The notes: generated from the letters alone by a model not told the origin. Counted from the first letter of the stretch, positions 8,099 through 17,534 are shown. The stretch: 64,000 bases of DNA from Pseudomonas sp. G2-4 (GCF_030064125.1 NZ_CP125957.1:1364001-1428000); one strand, 5' to 3'. Translations and numbers: made by a program.

Positions 8099-9286
8099 TC
8101 AGGAAGACAACACAACCCGCTTGCGACTGGCCGCCGCCGTCACCGCATAACCCAACAACGCCGCCAGGATCGAACCCGTGAGAATCCCCATCCGGTCCAT
8201 GCCCGCGTAGTCGCTCACACCAGGCTCGAACGCCAGGGATCCAACGAACAGACTCATGGTGAAACCAATACCGCACAAGATCGCCACGCCCAGTACCTGA
8301 CCCCAATTGGCCCCGGCAGGCAGGCTGGCAATACCGATTTTCACGGCCAGCCAGGTCAGACCGAACACACCAACGGTCTTGCCCAGCAACAGGCCGATCG
8401 CAATCCCCAGCGGCACGTGATGGGTGAAGCTTTCGACCGTGACACCGCTCAGGGACAGGCCAGCGTTGGCGAAGGCGAACAGTGGAAGGATGCCATAGGC
8501 CACCCAGGGATGCAGGGCGTGTTCCAGGGTCAACAACGGCGAGGTTTCGGCGTTTTTCGTTCGCAGCGGAATGCAGAACGCCAGGGTCACCCCGGCCAGG
8601 GTGGCATGGACACCGCTCTTGAGCACGCAGACCCACAAAATCAGGCCGACCACCATGTAGGGCCCGAGCTTGACCACGCCCATCCGGTTCAGCGCCACCA
8701 GTACGGCGATGCAGACGGCCGCCAGTACGAGCGACAAGGTGGACAGGGCGCCGGAGTAAAAGATCGCGATGATGATAATGGCGCCCAGGTCGTCGATGAT
8801 CGCCAGCGTCATCAGGAACAGCTTGAGCGATACCGGCACTCGCTTGCCCAGCAAGGCCAGCACGCCAAGGGCGAATGCAATGTCGGTGGCCGTCGGTATC
8901 GCCCAGCCTGCGAGGGCTGAGGGATTGTCACGGTTGAGGAACCAGTAGATCAGAGCAGGCACCACCATGCCGCCAATCGCCGCCGTACCCGGCAAGACGA
9001 TTTGCGAGGGTTTCGACAGTTGTCCGTCGAGTACCTCACGTTTGACTTCGAGGCCGATGAGCAGGAAGAACATCGCCATCAGGCCGTCGTTGATCCACAG
9101 CAACAACGGTTTGGCGATCTTCAGCGCCCCGATCTGGGCCACCACCGGCGTGTCCAGCAGGCCGTTGTACAGCCAGGAGAGCGGGGAGTTATTGATGGCC
9201 AGGGCCAGTATGGAGGCGGCGATCAATAGCAGGCCGCTGGCCGCTTCCAGTTGGAAAAAACGTGTCAAGGAATTACGTAGAGGCAC
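8099..9286 (-). CDS. nhaA: Na+/H+ antiporter NhaA
   Basis: This inner-membrane antiporter exports Na+ (or Li+) in exchange for H+, giving salt and alkaline-pH tolerance. The 395-residue protein is highly hydrophobic with about twelve helices. The family's essential acidic residues are visible: Asp135 in A-T-D-I-A-F-A-L-G, and the adjacent Asp165-Asp166 in I-I-D-D-L-G-A, equivalent to the E. coli ion-binding pair. The start is a GTG at 9286, preceded by a GGAG site eight bases away. It stands alone; neither a NhaR regulator nor a sodium-responsive element could be identified next to it. Confidence 0.96.
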   Translation of the reverse strand: MPLRNSLTRFFQLEAASGLLLIAASILALAINNSPLSWLYNGLLDTPVVAQIGALKIAKPLLLWINDGLMAMFFLLIGLEVKREVLDGQLSKPSQIVLPGTAAIGGMVVPALIYWFLNRDNPSALAGWAIPTATDIAFALGVLALLGKRVPVSLKLFLMTLAIIDDLGAIIIIAIFYSGALSTLSLVLAAVCIAVLVALNRMGVVKLGPYMVVGLILWVCVLKSGVHATLAGVTLAFCIPLRTKNAETSPLLTLEHALHPWVAYGILPLFAFANAGLSLSGVTVESFTHHVPLGIAIGLLLGKTVGVFGLTWLAVKIGIASLPAGANWGQVLGVAILCGIGFTMSLFVGSLAFEPGVSDYAGMDRMGILTGSILAALLGYAVTAAASRKRVVLSS

Positions 9287-9554
9287 GATCGCTCTCCATT
9301 CATCGAATCAAAAGATGGCACACCCTAACCCGTACTGTTAGTTGTTAAAACAAAAGTTATATTCTTTTTTTGTTATATGTCGTTACAACGGGTGCGCTGC
9401 ACAGTCGGGCAGTTACGGGGCATATTGGACCTTAGCTGTACCTGTGCGCGATGTCGGTTTTTTCCTAAGCTTGCGCCTGGTTTTTCCGAGACCACGTCGC
9501 GCCTGCATGACCGTCAGGTTTCCCCGTGCCAAACCGATCCAGTGAGATAACACC

Positions 9555-10649
9555 ATGAACGACCACCGCCAGTGGGCGCGCGAAGCGATTCGTATCATTG
9601 AGGCTGATTTCCAGCGCAGTGCCGATACGCACCTGATTCCCCTGCCGCTGCCAGGCCTGCCAGGGATCGAGCTGTACTTCAAGGATGAGTCCAGCCATCC
9701 CACTGGCAGCCTCAAGCATCGGCTGGCTCGCTCGCTGTTCCTCTACGCGTTGTGTAACGGCTGGCTCAAGCCCGGCGCTCCGGTGATCGAAGCTTCCAGC
9801 GGCTCGACGGCCATTTCGGAGGCGTACTTTGCCAGGCTGTTGGGCCTGCCCTTTATTGCGGTGATGCCGGCGACCACCTCCAGGGAAAAAATCGCACAGA
9901 TCGCTTTCTACGGCGGCCAGAGCCATCTGGTGGACGATCCTACGCAGATTTACGCGGAGTCTGAACGCCTGGCCCGCGAGCATGACGGACACTTTATCGA
10001 TCAGTTCACCTACGCCGAGCGCGCCACGGACTGGAGGGCCAATAACAACATTGCCGAGTCGATCTTCCAGCAGATGCGCTTTGAGCGCCATCCGGAGCCG
10101 AGCTGGCTGATTTCCAGCCCCGGCACCGGCGGTACCACGGCGACCCTGGGGCGCTACGTTCGCTATCGACAGCATGGCACCCGCGTGCTGTGTGCTGACG
10201 CCGAGCGTTCGGTGTTCTTCGATTATTACTGCAGCGGCGATGCCAGCCTGCGTCTGGATTGTGGCTCGCGCATCGAGGGCATCGGCCGGCCACGGGTCGA
10301 GGCGTCGTTCTTGCCGAAAGTCATCGATGCGATGGTCAAGGTGCCGGACGCCTTGTCACTGGCGGCCATGCACTACCTGGCCCAGCGCTTGGGACGACGG
10401 GTTGGCGGATCCAGCGGTACCAATCTGATCGGCGCGCTGATCGCCGCGAGGCAGATGGTTGAGGCGGGGGAGTCAGGTTCGATCGTGGCGATTTTGTGTG
10501 ACGGCGGCGAGCGCTATGCCACGACCTATTACGATCCGGCGTGGCTCAAGGCCCAGGGCTATGAGTTGAGTGGGCTGATAGATGCCGTGGCGGCGAGTGT
10601 GGAGCGAGGGGATGCGCTGCCGGAGAGTGTGTTGCGGGCTAATATCTGA
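9555..10649 (+). CDS. PLP-dependent cysteine synthase-fold enzyme (probable cysteine desulfhydrase)
   Basis: This is a fold-type II PLP enzyme of 364 residues. The probable Schiff-base lysine is Lys54 in P-T-G-S-L-K-H-R. The substrate-carboxylate loop is A-S-S-G-S-T (80-85), and the phosphate-binding loop is G-T-G-G-T-T (190-195). It differs from CysK/CysM in having H-R after the lysine and a longer C-terminus, which matches the Cds1-like L-cysteine desulfhydrase group (cysteine to pyruvate, H2S and ammonia). The group assignment is inference; a cysteine synthase or cystathionine beta-synthase-like role remains possible. It has its own upstream region and no partner genes. The start ATG 9555 has only a weak ribosome site. 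Confidence 0.78.
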   Translation: MNDHRQWAREAIRIIEADFQRSADTHLIPLPLPGLPGIELYFKDESSHPTGSLKHRLARSLFLYALCNGWLKPGAPVIEASSGSTAISEAYFARLLGLPFIAVMPATTSREKIAQIAFYGGQSHLVDDPTQIYAESERLAREHDGHFIDQFTYAERATDWRANNNIAESIFQQMRFERHPEPSWLISSPGTGGTTATLGRYVRYRQHGTRVLCADAERSVFFDYYCSGDASLRLDCGSRIEGIGRPRVEASFLPKVIDAMVKVPDALSLAAMHYLAQRLGRRVGGSSGTNLIGALIAARQMVEAGESGSIVAILCDGGERYATTYYDPAWLKAQGYELSGLIDAVAASVERGDALPESVLRANI

Positions 10650-10672
10650 AACTTGAAAACCCTGGGACCCCT

Positions 10673-10761
10673 TGTGGGAGCGAGCTTGCTCGCGATAACG
10701 GTGGATCAGTCAACATCTGTGTTGAATGCCAGTCCGCCATCGCGAGCAAGCTCGCTCACAG
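10673..10761. repeat. REP doublet, family A
   Basis: Inverted pair TGTGGGAGCGAGCTTGCTCG / CGAGCAAGCTCGCTCACAG in the convergent gap between the PLP enzyme gene and the FAD dehydrogenase gene. The right copy lacks the usual CCC. Confidence 0.9.
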
Positions 10762-10815
10762 GGTAATGCTGTTTACTTAGGCCTGTGGCTGCCTTGAGTG
10801 AATAGCATTGTCCCC

Positions 10816-12429
10816 TCAGGCCTCGAGGCCGAGGATATCCCGCGCTACGGCCTCGGCAATCCGGATCCCGTCCACGCCTGCCGAGAGGATTCCGCCCGCG
10901 TAACCGGCGCCTTCGCCCGCCGGGAAAAGCCCCTTCACATTCAGGCTCTGCAGTGATTCGTTGCGGGTCATGCGCAGTGGCGACGAGGTGCGGGTTTCGA
11001 TACCGGTCAGCACTGCGTCGTGCAGCGAATAGCCGCGGATCTGCTTCTCGAACGCTGGCAAGGCTTCGCGGATGGCTTCGATGGCAAAGTCCGGCAGGGC
11101 CAGGGCCAGGTCGCCCAGCAAGACGCCTGGCTTGTAGGAAGGTTCGACGCTGCCCAGAGCCGTTGACGGTTTGCCGGCGATGAAATCGCCCACCAGCTGC
11201 GCCGGGGCTTCGTAGTTGCTGCCGCCGAGGACGAAAGCATGGGATTCCAGGCGTTCCTGCAGCTCGATCCCCGCCAGTGGGCCGCCGGGAAAATCGACTT
11301 CTGGAGTGATGCCGACGACGATGCCTGAGTTGGCGTTGCGCTCGTTGCGCGAATATTGGCTCATACCATTGGTCACGACGCGGTTCGGCTCGGAAGTCGC
11401 CGCCACCACGGTTCCGCCCGGGCACATGCAGAAGCTGTACACCGAGCGACCGTTCTTGGCGTGGTGCACCAGTTTGTAGTCCGCGGCACCGAGTTTCGGG
11501 TGGCCGGCGTACTTGCCCAGGCGCGCGCTGTCGATCAGCGATTGCGGGTGTTCGATACGGAAACCCACCGAAAACGGCTTGGCTTCCATGTACACACCGC
11601 GGCTGTGAAGCATGCGGAAGGTGTCCCGGGCGCTGTGGCCCAGGGCCAGGATCACATGCCTTGAATGAATCCGTTCGCCGCTGGCCAGTTCGACGCCGAC
11701 CAGTTGGCCGTTCTCGATCAGTACATCGGTGACCCGCTCCTGGAAGCGCACCTCACCGCCCATGGCGCGAATCTGCTCACGCATGTTCTCCACCACGCCT
11801 GTCAGACGGAACGTACCGATGTGTGGCTTGCTGACGTAAAGGATTTCTTCCGGTGCGCCGGCCTTGACGAATTCGTGCAGGACCTTGCGGCCAAGGAATT
11901 TCGGGTCCTTGATCTGGCTGTACAGCTTGCCATCGGAAAACGTTCCCGCGCCGCCCTCGCCAAATTGCACATTGGATTCGGGGTTAAGCACGTTTTTGCG
12001 CCACAGGCCCCAGGTGTCCTTGGTTCGCTGGCGCACTTCCGGGCCGCGCTCGAGGATGATCGGCTTGAAGCCCATTTGTGCCAGCAGCATGGCGGCGAAG
12101 ATCCCGCACGGGCCGAAGCCGACGACAATCGGCCGTTGGTCCAGATCGGCCGGCGCCTGGCCCACCATGTTGTAGCTGACATCCGGCGCTTCGTTGACGT
12201 TGCGGTCATCGGCGAACTTGCGCAGCAAGCTGGCTTCATCGCGCACCGTCAGGTCGATGGTGTAGATGAAGCACAGTTCGGATGATTTTTTGCGCGCGTC
12301 GTAGCTGCGCTTGAACAAGGTGAAGTCGACCAGGTCATCGCTGGCGATGCCCAGGCGCTGCACGATGGCAGGGCGCAGGTCTTCTTCGGGATGGTCGATC
12401 GGCAGCTTGAGTTCGGTGATTCGTAACAT
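10816..12429 (-). CDS. NAD(P)/FAD-dependent dehydrogenase (COG2509-type)
   Basis: This 537-residue flavoprotein begins with a ferredoxin-fold-like N-terminal region (about 1-90). A Rossmann FAD site follows (V-V-G-F-G-P-C-G-I-F-A-A, residues ~98-109), and the C-terminal flavin motif is G-E-G-A-G-Y-A-G-G-I with D-G-I-R-I-A-E. This is the layout of the COG2509 family of uncharacterised FAD-dependent dehydrogenases, widespread in bacteria and without a firmly known substrate. ATG 12429 is chosen because the conserved N-terminus (L-R-I-T-E-L-K) starts there. Codons upstream overlap the neighbouring lipoprotein gene and have no protein logic. Confidence 0.85.
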   Translation of the reverse strand: MLRITELKLPIDHPEEDLRPAIVQRLGIASDDLVDFTLFKRSYDARKKSSELCFIYTIDLTVRDEASLLRKFADDRNVNEAPDVSYNMVGQAPADLDQRPIVVGFGPCGIFAAMLLAQMGFKPIILERGPEVRQRTKDTWGLWRKNVLNPESNVQFGEGGAGTFSDGKLYSQIKDPKFLGRKVLHEFVKAGAPEEILYVSKPHIGTFRLTGVVENMREQIRAMGGEVRFQERVTDVLIENGQLVGVELASGERIHSRHVILALGHSARDTFRMLHSRGVYMEAKPFSVGFRIEHPQSLIDSARLGKYAGHPKLGAADYKLVHHAKNGRSVYSFCMCPGGTVVAATSEPNRVVTNGMSQYSRNERNANSGIVVGITPEVDFPGGPLAGIELQERLESHAFVLGGSNYEAPAQLVGDFIAGKPSTALGSVEPSYKPGVLLGDLALALPDFAIEAIREALPAFEKQIRGYSLHDAVLTGIETRTSSPLRMTRNESLQSLNVKGLFPAGEGAGYAGGILSAGVDGIRIAEAVARDILGLEA

Positions 12430-12502
12430 GACGGGATCCGGTTCGCGGGGCGCACAACTGCGCCAAGGCGTTAACCGGCGATTATAAGCCAAAACTGTCG
12501 AA

Positions 12503-13177
12503 TCAGTCGTTGCGCGCACCACCGAAGTAGGCGCAGCCACGCTGGACCTGGCCGTTGACCCGCAGTTCGGCGCTCATGTGCTGAACGCTGGCGGTCACGC
12601 TGTCGACGCAGCGCTGGGGCGTGACCCAGAGCTCAACCTTCTGGCCATTGGCCTCGGTGCTGAGATTGAAACGGCCATCGCCCAGTTGTTCCTCCATGAA
12701 AGGCACGGCCAGCGGCGGTTGGCCCTCACGTTCGAGCACCAGGCCCTTGCCGCTGGCCTTGAGGTTCCACTCGGGAGCATGGCCGGCGGCGCGCAGGGTC
12801 AACAATCTGAAATCCCCGTCATCGCAAGCGCTGCTCGAGCGCTCCAGGCGATACAGCTGTTCCAGGTCCAATTGGCTGTCGGTACCGGCCGCTGCGCTGG
12901 AGACGATACGACCGCGCACGTCGGCAAACACCTTGCCCTGGTCATCGGCCAGGCTGGCGGCTTGTTGCAGCACACTGGTGCCGCCGCTGTCGTTGACGAT
13001 GTAGCGGCGCTGGTCCTGGCATGGCTGGAACACCAGCTTGCCGTCGGCCGCCGTGAGCTCGCCCTGCATGCGCGTCTGGTCGGCGTGGGAGGCACTCTGA
13101 CGCGGGGCGTCGAGCAATTGGCAGCCGGCAAAGAGCGGCAGGAGGGCGACAAACAGCAGGGAGCGGGCGGCACGCAT
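12503..13177 (-). CDS. COG3650-type lipoprotein
   Basis: This predicted lipoprotein of 224 residues has a signal sequence that ends at lipobox L-F-A-G-C. The mature part carries an N-terminal beta-rich domain with C-Q-D-Q-R-R-Y and a C-terminal domain containing E-L-W-V-T-P-Q-R-C-V-D. This two-part arrangement resembles the COG3650 proteins and the MliC/HslJ (META)-like small beta-barrels. The function is unknown; envelope location is inferred from the lipobox. A second ATG six codons upstream (13195) is possible, but the start at 13177 gives a compact signal peptide. It lies 73 bp upstream of the FAD dehydrogenase on the same strand. Confidence 0.75.
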   Translation of the reverse strand: MRAARSLLFVALLPLFAGCQLLDAPRQSASHADQTRMQGELTAADGKLVFQPCQDQRRYIVNDSGGTSVLQQAASLADDQGKVFADVRGRIVSSAAAGTDSQLDLEQLYRLERSSSACDDGDFRLLTLRAAGHAPEWNLKASGKGLVLEREGQPPLAVPFMEEQLGDGRFNLSTEANGQKVELWVTPQRCVDSVTASVQHMSAELRVNGQVQRGCAYFGGARND

Positions 13178-13237
13178 TATTGGGTCTCCAGACAAGTGCC
13201 GCCACGTTATCAGACTGATCCTGCATCACAAGGGGTG

Positions 13238-13837
13238 TTAGCCCACGTGAAAGGTCTGACCGGTTTGTAGGCCTTCGACACTCTTGGCGTAGGCCAATGC
13301 GACATCGGCGGCCGGAACCGGTTTGTAGCCGCGGAAGTAAGGGGCGTATTTGTCCATGGCTTCCAGCAACACGTTCGGGCTCACCGAGTTGACCCGCAAG
13401 CCCCGTGGCAACTCGATTGCCGCAGCGCGCACGAAACTGTCCAGGGCACCGTTGACCAAGGCGGCCGAGGCGCCGCTCTTGATCGGGTCATGGCTGAGCA
13501 CGCCCGTGGTAAAGGTGAAGGACGCACCGTCGTTGGCGAATTCGCGGCCGATCAGCAGCAGGTTGACCTGGCCCATCAGTTTGTCTTTCAAACCGAGGGT
13601 GAAGCTTTCTTCGGTCATGTCGCCCAAGGGGGCAAAAGTGACATTGCCCGCTGCGCAGATCAGCGCATCGAAGCGTCCGGTTTTTTCGAACAGGGCGCGG
13701 ATCGAGGCGCTGTCGCTGATGTCCACGTGCAGTTCACCGCTTTGGCGGCCGATTCGAATAATTTCGTGGCGTGGCGACAGTTCGTTATCAATGGCCGAAC
13801 CGATGGTGCCGTGGGCGCCGATCAACAGGATTTTCAT
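13238..13837 (-). CDS. Short-chain dehydrogenase-like protein, atypical active site
   Basis: This 199-residue Rossmann protein has the cofactor loop G-A-H-G-T-I-G near the N-terminus and a D-I-S segment after the third strand. It is shorter than classical SDRs (about 250). Where a Tyr-x-x-x-Lys catalytic pair is expected, the sequence reads S-G-A-S-A-A-L-V-N-G, so both catalytic residues appear absent. It may therefore bind a dinucleotide without standard SDR chemistry; that is inference. It is divergently arranged with a LysR regulator 100 bp away, a layout in which the regulator usually controls the neighbour. Confidence 0.82.
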   Translation of the reverse strand: MKILLIGAHGTIGSAIDNELSPRHEIIRIGRQSGELHVDISDSASIRALFEKTGRFDALICAAGNVTFAPLGDMTEESFTLGLKDKLMGQVNLLLIGREFANDGASFTFTTGVLSHDPIKSGASAALVNGALDSFVRAAAIELPRGLRVNSVSPNVLLEAMDKYAPYFRGYKPVPAADVALAYAKSVEGLQTGQTFHVG

Positions 13838-13937
13838 GAGTTTGTTCCTCAGTGGGTTGAACGAGTTTGTAGTCTAGAGAGCTTCTTTCCATTGATAATC
13901 ACGCTAATTGGCAACCTTTGGTTTTCATTTGGAAACA

Positions 13938-14858
13938 ATGGCAATGAGCGAGATGGATGATCTGGCGGCGTTTGCCGTATTGATGGAAGCTGGCAGCTTC
14001 ACCTTGGCTGCCCAGCAGTTGGGGTGCAGCAAGGGCCAGTTGTCCAAGCGCATTAGTCTGTTGGAGAGCCGGTTTTGCGTGGTATTGCTGCAACGCACCA
14101 CGCGGCGCTTGAGCCTCACGGCGGCCGGCGCGGCGTTGTTGCCCCAGGCCCAGGCATTGCTGGTGCAGGTGGAAAGGGCGCGTCAGGCATTGGCTCGGTT
14201 GAAGGACGATATTTCCGGACCGGTGCGTATGACGGTTCCGGTTTCGTTAGGCGAAACCTTCTTTGAGGGATTGTTGCTGGAGTTCGCGGGTAAGTATCCC
14301 GACGTGCAGATTGAACTGGAGCTCAACAACGGTTACCGCGACCTGTCCCGCGATGGCTTCGACTTGGCGATCCGCTCCGACGCCGCCATTGATGAGCGCT
14401 TGGTGGCCCGGCCGTTGCTGGCGTGGCATGAGATGACCTGTGCCAGCCCGGACTATCTCGAACGTTATGGCGAGCCTGAAACCCCTCAGGCACTGGCGGA
14501 ACATCGTTGTCTGCTCAACAGCCATTACAGTGGCCGGGAAGAATGGCTCTATCACCAGCAACACGAATTGTTGCGAGTGCGGGTGTCGGGGCCGTTCGCC
14601 AGCAACCACTACAGTCTGTTGAAAAAAGCCGCCCTGGCCGGCGCCGGCATCGCCCGGCTGCCGTCGTACCTGCTGCATGAAGAATTGGCCGACGGACGCC
14701 TGCGCTGGTTACTACGCGATTACCAGACCCGTCGCATGCCGATGTACCTGGTGCACCCGTATCAAGGCGGGTTGCCCAAGCGCACCCAGGTGCTGGCCGA
14801 CTATTTGATCGATTGGTTCAAGCGCAGCGGGGAGGCGTTGGATCGGCTTCAGCGATAG
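13938..14858 (+). CDS. LysR-family transcriptional regulator
   Basis: This 306-residue LysR-type regulator has an N-terminal winged helix-turn-helix (D-L-A-A-F-A-V ... S-F-T-L-A-A-Q-Q-L-G-C-S-K-G-Q-L-S-K-R), a linker helix, then the periplasmic-binding-protein-like effector domain. It is divergent from the SDR-like gene, which is its likely target along with itself. A TTG at 13908 would extend it by ten unlikely residues. ATG 13938 or ATG 13944 fits better; the nearby GGAAA is equally poor support for both. Its 3' end overlaps the end of the convergent doxX-like gene by 10 bp. The effector is unknown. Confidence 0.9.
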   Translation: MAMSEMDDLAAFAVLMEAGSFTLAAQQLGCSKGQLSKRISLLESRFCVVLLQRTTRRLSLTAAGAALLPQAQALLVQVERARQALARLKDDISGPVRMTVPVSLGETFFEGLLLEFAGKYPDVQIELELNNGYRDLSRDGFDLAIRSDAAIDERLVARPLLAWHEMTCASPDYLERYGEPETPQALAEHRCLLNSHYSGREEWLYHQQHELLRVRVSGPFASNHYSLLKKAALAGAGIARLPSYLLHEELADGRLRWLLRDYQTRRMPMYLVHPYQGGLPKRTQVLADYLIDWFKRSGEALDRLQR

Positions 14859-15322
14859 CGCCGGGCGATCAGGTGATCAATCGACAACACCCCCGGTCCG
14901 CGTGCCATCAAGTAGAGCAACACCGCCGCCCAGGTGCCATGGGTTGGATAGGCGTCCGGGTAGACAAACAACTGAATGGTCAACGTCATACCCAGCAAGG
15001 CCATCGCCGAGAAACGTGTTGCCAGGCCAAACAGAATCAACACCGGGAACACATGTTCGGCCGAGGCCGCCAGGTACGCCGCCAGTTCGGGCGACAGCAA
15101 CGGCAGGGCATACTCGCTTTTGAATAGGGGAATGGTCGAGTCCGCCAGATGCGGCAAACCGATCTGGAAGGTGCCGTCGAGCAGGTCGATGGCCAGGCCT
15201 TCGATTTTGGTCTGGCCGGATTTCCAGAATACCGCGGCAATGGAAAATCGCCCCAAGAAGGCGATCAGGCTGTGGGGGATTTTCTCCAGCCATTGAATGA
15301 GACCGGCAATCAGGGCTTTCAT
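14849..15322 (-). CDS. DoxX-family membrane protein of the bufferin operon
   Basis: This 157-residue DoxX/MauE-like inner-membrane protein has four hydrophobic segments and the typical R-F-S-I-A-A-V-F-W-K-S-G start and A-T-R-F-S-A-M-A-L-L-G-M-T-L loop. Its ATG overlaps the stop codon of the upstream DUF2063 gene (ATGA, 15319-15322), showing translational coupling and a shared role. DoxX proteins are recurrent last members of DUF2282-DUF692-DUF2063 operons. Proposed roles include electron transfer or quinone-linked redox steps at the membrane, but the exact contribution to peptide maturation or export is not established. Confidence 0.85.
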   Translation of the reverse strand: MKALIAGLIQWLEKIPHSLIAFLGRFSIAAVFWKSGQTKIEGLAIDLLDGTFQIGLPHLADSTIPLFKSEYALPLLSPELAAYLAASAEHVFPVLILFGLATRFSAMALLGMTLTIQLFVYPDAYPTHGTWAAVLLYLMARGPGVLSIDHLIARRYR

Positions 15323-16077
15323 TGGGATACCTGTTCGGCTAGGAGATGGGTGATGGCCTGGTGGCGGATGAGCCCCGCCAGGGTGTGTTCCAAGTCAAGA
15401 TCGATTGAGGCCTCAATGGCAGCAGTCAGGGAAAACCCTTGTTGCAGGGCTGCGATGAACCCATGGGCAGCGCGACTGATCGCATACACCTCCGCGTCCA
15501 GGCCGTTGCGCAGCACCAAGGCGTTTTGCGCGGGAAACGTTTCGAACGGGACAGGCGTCTGGTGCTGATGGGCGGCCCAGATCGTCACCACGGCGTAGGG
15601 GGATTGCAGCAGGCGCAGTGACGGGTGAAGCCCGATCTTCAGGTGCCCCGCCAGCGTGGGGGACGACAGCGCCGCCACGATTCGTTCTTGCGCCATGGGC
15701 TCGGCGTCGGCGGCATGCCAGGCTTGCACATGCAGTCGCTCCAGCCGAGCGACGTCCGCCAGGTAAGGCACGCTGGCGGCGGGCTCGAAGTGTTCGATGA
15801 ACTCGGCAAAGTCGCCCCCGTACTCGTTCATCACCGGGCTGCGCGGCGGCGTCGATTGAACAAAGACCCCGGCCATGGCCCGGAAGAATTCCTCGCCCAC
15901 CAGTTGCGCCACCACCGGGTAGTTGTCGGCCAGGGCGTTGATCAATGAGCTGAGTACGTTGTTGCGGTACACCGCGAAACGGCTTTCCGCAGCCGCACCA
16001 TTGGCGCTGACCAGGCCGGGCGGACACGCCTTGTGCGGGTCGAGCAGGGCGACGGCAAATGCGTGTTGGTTGCTCAT
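15319..16077 (-). CDS. DUF2063 partner protein (BufC/HvfC-like)
   Basis: This 252-residue protein has an N-terminal DUF2063 domain (A-L-L-D-P ... R-F-A-V-Y-R-N-N-V, then [14 protein letters not shown]) and a C-terminal region with W-x-x-x-P-F-E. In MNIO systems the DUF2063-type protein acts as the partner that binds the precursor peptide and the MNIO enzyme. It overlaps both neighbours by four bases (ATGA at 16074-16077 and 15319-15322), so the three genes are translationally coupled. The start at 16077 is fixed by that overlap and by the onset of conserved sequence; codons further upstream belong to the DUF692 gene. Confidence 0.88.
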   Translation of the reverse strand: MSNQHAFAVALLDPHKACPPGLVSANGAAAESRFAVYRNNVLSSLINALADNYPVVAQLVGEEFFRAMAGVFVQSTPPRSPVMNEYGGDFAEFIEHFEPAASVPYLADVARLERLHVQAWHAADAEPMAQERIVAALSSPTLAGHLKIGLHPSLRLLQSPYAVVTIWAAHQHQTPVPFETFPAQNALVLRNGLDAEVYAISRAAHGFIAALQQGFSLTAAIEASIDLDLEHTLAGLIRHQAITHLLAEQVSQ

Positions 16078-16943
16078 GGCCGGGCTCCAGCGGCGCTCAA
16101 CAGTTGATCGGCCTGGCGTGCTTCGGCCAGCAGCACCTCCCATGCAGGGAGGTGGTTGTCGCGTTCGATCAAGGTGGCGACCGGCCCGGTTCGCTCCAGT
16201 GCCTGGAGATACAGTTGCCAGACCGCATGGTCGACGGGGGCGCCGTGATCGTCTATCAACAGGCGCTCGCCGAGGTTGTCGGAATCTTCGGCAAAGCCGG
16301 CCAGGTGAATCTCGCCGGTCGCTTGCAGAGGCAGGGCGTCGAGATAGGCCAATGGATCGCGGCAATGGTTGACGCACGAAACGTAGACGTTGTTCACATC
16401 CAGCAGCAGGCCGCAGCCGGTGCGACGGATCACTTCGCTCATGAACTGTGGCTCGTCGAAAGTCGAGGTTTCAAAGGCCAGGTAGGTGGCCGGGTTTTCC
16501 AGCAACAGCGTGCGCTTGAGGCTGGACTGCACTTGGTCGACGTGTTCGCAGACCCGGTCGAGGGTTGCCTCGTCATAGGCCAGGGGGAGCAGGTCGTTGA
16601 GAAACACCGGGCCGTGGCTGGACCAGGCCAGGTGTTCGGAAAAGGATTGGGGCTGATAGCGTTCGATCAATGCGGCCAGGCGCTGTACATGGGCGACATC
16701 CAGCGGCCCCTCCCCACCGATCGACAGGCCGACGCCATGCAACGACAGCGGATAGTGTTCGCGTATCAGCCCCAGGAAGTGATGAAGCGGCCCGCCGGCC
16801 ACCATGTAGTTTTCCGCGTGCACTTCGAAGAAACCCAGATCCGGTCGGGTCTGCAGCACCTCACGAAAATGCGCACTCTTGAGCCCCAACCCTGCCCTTG
16901 GCGGCAGCCGGCTATCAGTGGCGAGGGACGGGCTGTTCAACAT
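16074..16943 (-). CDS. MNIO-family (DUF692) peptide-modifying enzyme, BufB/HvfB-like
   Basis: This 289-residue TIM-barrel protein belongs to the DUF692 multinuclear non-heme iron oxidase family. Likely metal ligands are visible in conserved order: [25 protein letters not shown] in E-I-H-L-A-G-F, and D-D-H-G. Family members use two or three irons and O2 to rework cysteine residues of a precursor peptide. The substrate here is almost certainly the DUF2282 peptide encoded 25 bp upstream. The start ATG 16943 gives the typical short leader before G-L-G-L-K; the upstream in-frame codons lie inside the precursor gene. Confidence 0.92.
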   Translation of the reverse strand: MLNSPSLATDSRLPPRAGLGLKSAHFREVLQTRPDLGFFEVHAENYMVAGGPLHHFLGLIREHYPLSLHGVGLSIGGEGPLDVAHVQRLAALIERYQPQSFSEHLAWSSHGPVFLNDLLPLAYDEATLDRVCEHVDQVQSSLKRTLLLENPATYLAFETSTFDEPQFMSEVIRRTGCGLLLDVNNVYVSCVNHCRDPLAYLDALPLQATGEIHLAGFAEDSDNLGERLLIDDHGAPVDHAVWQLYLQALERTGPVATLIERDNHLPAWEVLLAEARQADQLLSAAGARP

Positions 16944-16968
16944 GGTGGCGGGCCTCAGGCGGATGCGA

Positions 16969-17274
16969 TCAGGACTTGGCTTTGAACGCTTCGAGCTGGC
17001 CGAAACCGGTGGGGGAGGTTTTGCTTTCCATGGTGGTGCAAGTGCCTTTAGGTACCGATTTCCAGGCGTTGGCCTGATAGTCCATTTTCGCGGTACCGGC
17101 GCAGGTGGTGCCGGCGCCGGCGGCGCAGTCGTTCTTGCCTTTGAGGGCAACGCCGAAGCATTTTTCCATGGTGTCGTCGGCTGCGTGAACGGTCGAGACG
17201 GCTGTCATGCTCAGGGCTGAACCCAGGGCGAGGACCAAGGCAGCGGCGGACAGGGTACGGGTCGAAGCAGTCAT
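16969..17274 (-). CDS. Bufferin-type (DUF2282) precursor peptide, BufA1-like
   Basis: This 101-residue preprotein has a Sec signal peptide (hydrophobic 8-25, cleavage predicted after V-H-A near residue 31). The core has four cysteines at 39, 50, 58 and 79 in the DUF2282 pattern (E-K-C-F-G-V-A, K-N-D-C-A-A, C-A-G-T-A-K, P-K-G-T-C). Family knowledge: such precursors are modified on cysteines by the adjacent DUF692 enzyme and, once exported, buffer copper in the periplasm. It is the first gene of a four-gene operon. GGAG lies nine bases before the ATG. A perfect 7-bp hairpin lies 29 bp upstream of the ATG. Copper as the ligand is inferred from the family. Confidence 0.92.
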   Translation of the reverse strand: MTASTRTLSAAALVLALGSALSMTAVSTVHAADDTMEKCFGVALKGKNDCAAGAGTTCAGTAKMDYQANAWKSVPKGTCTTMESKTSPTGFGQLEAFKAKS

Positions 17275-17302
17275 GATGATTCTCCAGTCTTCAGGGAAAT
17301 GA

Positions 17303-17320
17303 ACCGGCGTTAGCGCCGGT
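17303..17320. promoter_or_regulatory. Stem-loop in the bufferin operon leader
   Basis: ACCGGCG and CGCCGGT form a perfect 7-bp dyad with a TTAG loop, 29 bp upstream of the bufA-like start codon. It could be an operator or an mRNA leader hairpin; there is no poly-U tract, so it is not an obvious terminator. Confidence 0.5.
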
Positions 17321-17391
17321 CTGCTGAACTAGAGAAGGGAGGTGGGGAAGTGTTACAGCGCGACCTTATTATTTTTCAGATACGCCTAACC

Positions 17392-17488
17392 CTGTGGCGA
17401 GGGAGCAAGCTCCCGCTGGGTCGCGCAGCGGCCCCAAGATCTTACGGTCGCTGCGCAACCGAGCGGGAGCAAGCTCCCTCGCCACAGG
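17392..17488. repeat. Palindromic doublet, family B
   Basis: CTGTGGCGAGGGAGCAAGCT on the left is mirrored on the right, with inner GCGCAGCGGCC / GGTCGCTGCGCA arms. It lies between the livF end and the bufferin operon promoter. Confidence 0.88.
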
Positions 17489-17508
17489 GGGTTGCGGGTG
17501 GCCCGGGC

Positions 17509-17534
17509 AAAAAAAAACGGCCCGCAGGCCGTTC
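17509..17534 (-). terminator. Rho-independent terminator of the liv operon
   Basis: Read on the minus strand, AACGGCCTGCGGGCCGTT forms a hairpin directly followed by an uninterrupted T tract (the A run at 17509-17517 on the plus strand). It lies just after the livF stop. Confidence 0.85.

Noticed and set aside
13908..13937. TTG start for the LysR regulator
   Set aside because: No ribosome site and ten extra residues not expected before the helix-turn-helix; an ATG at 13938 or 13944 is more likely.
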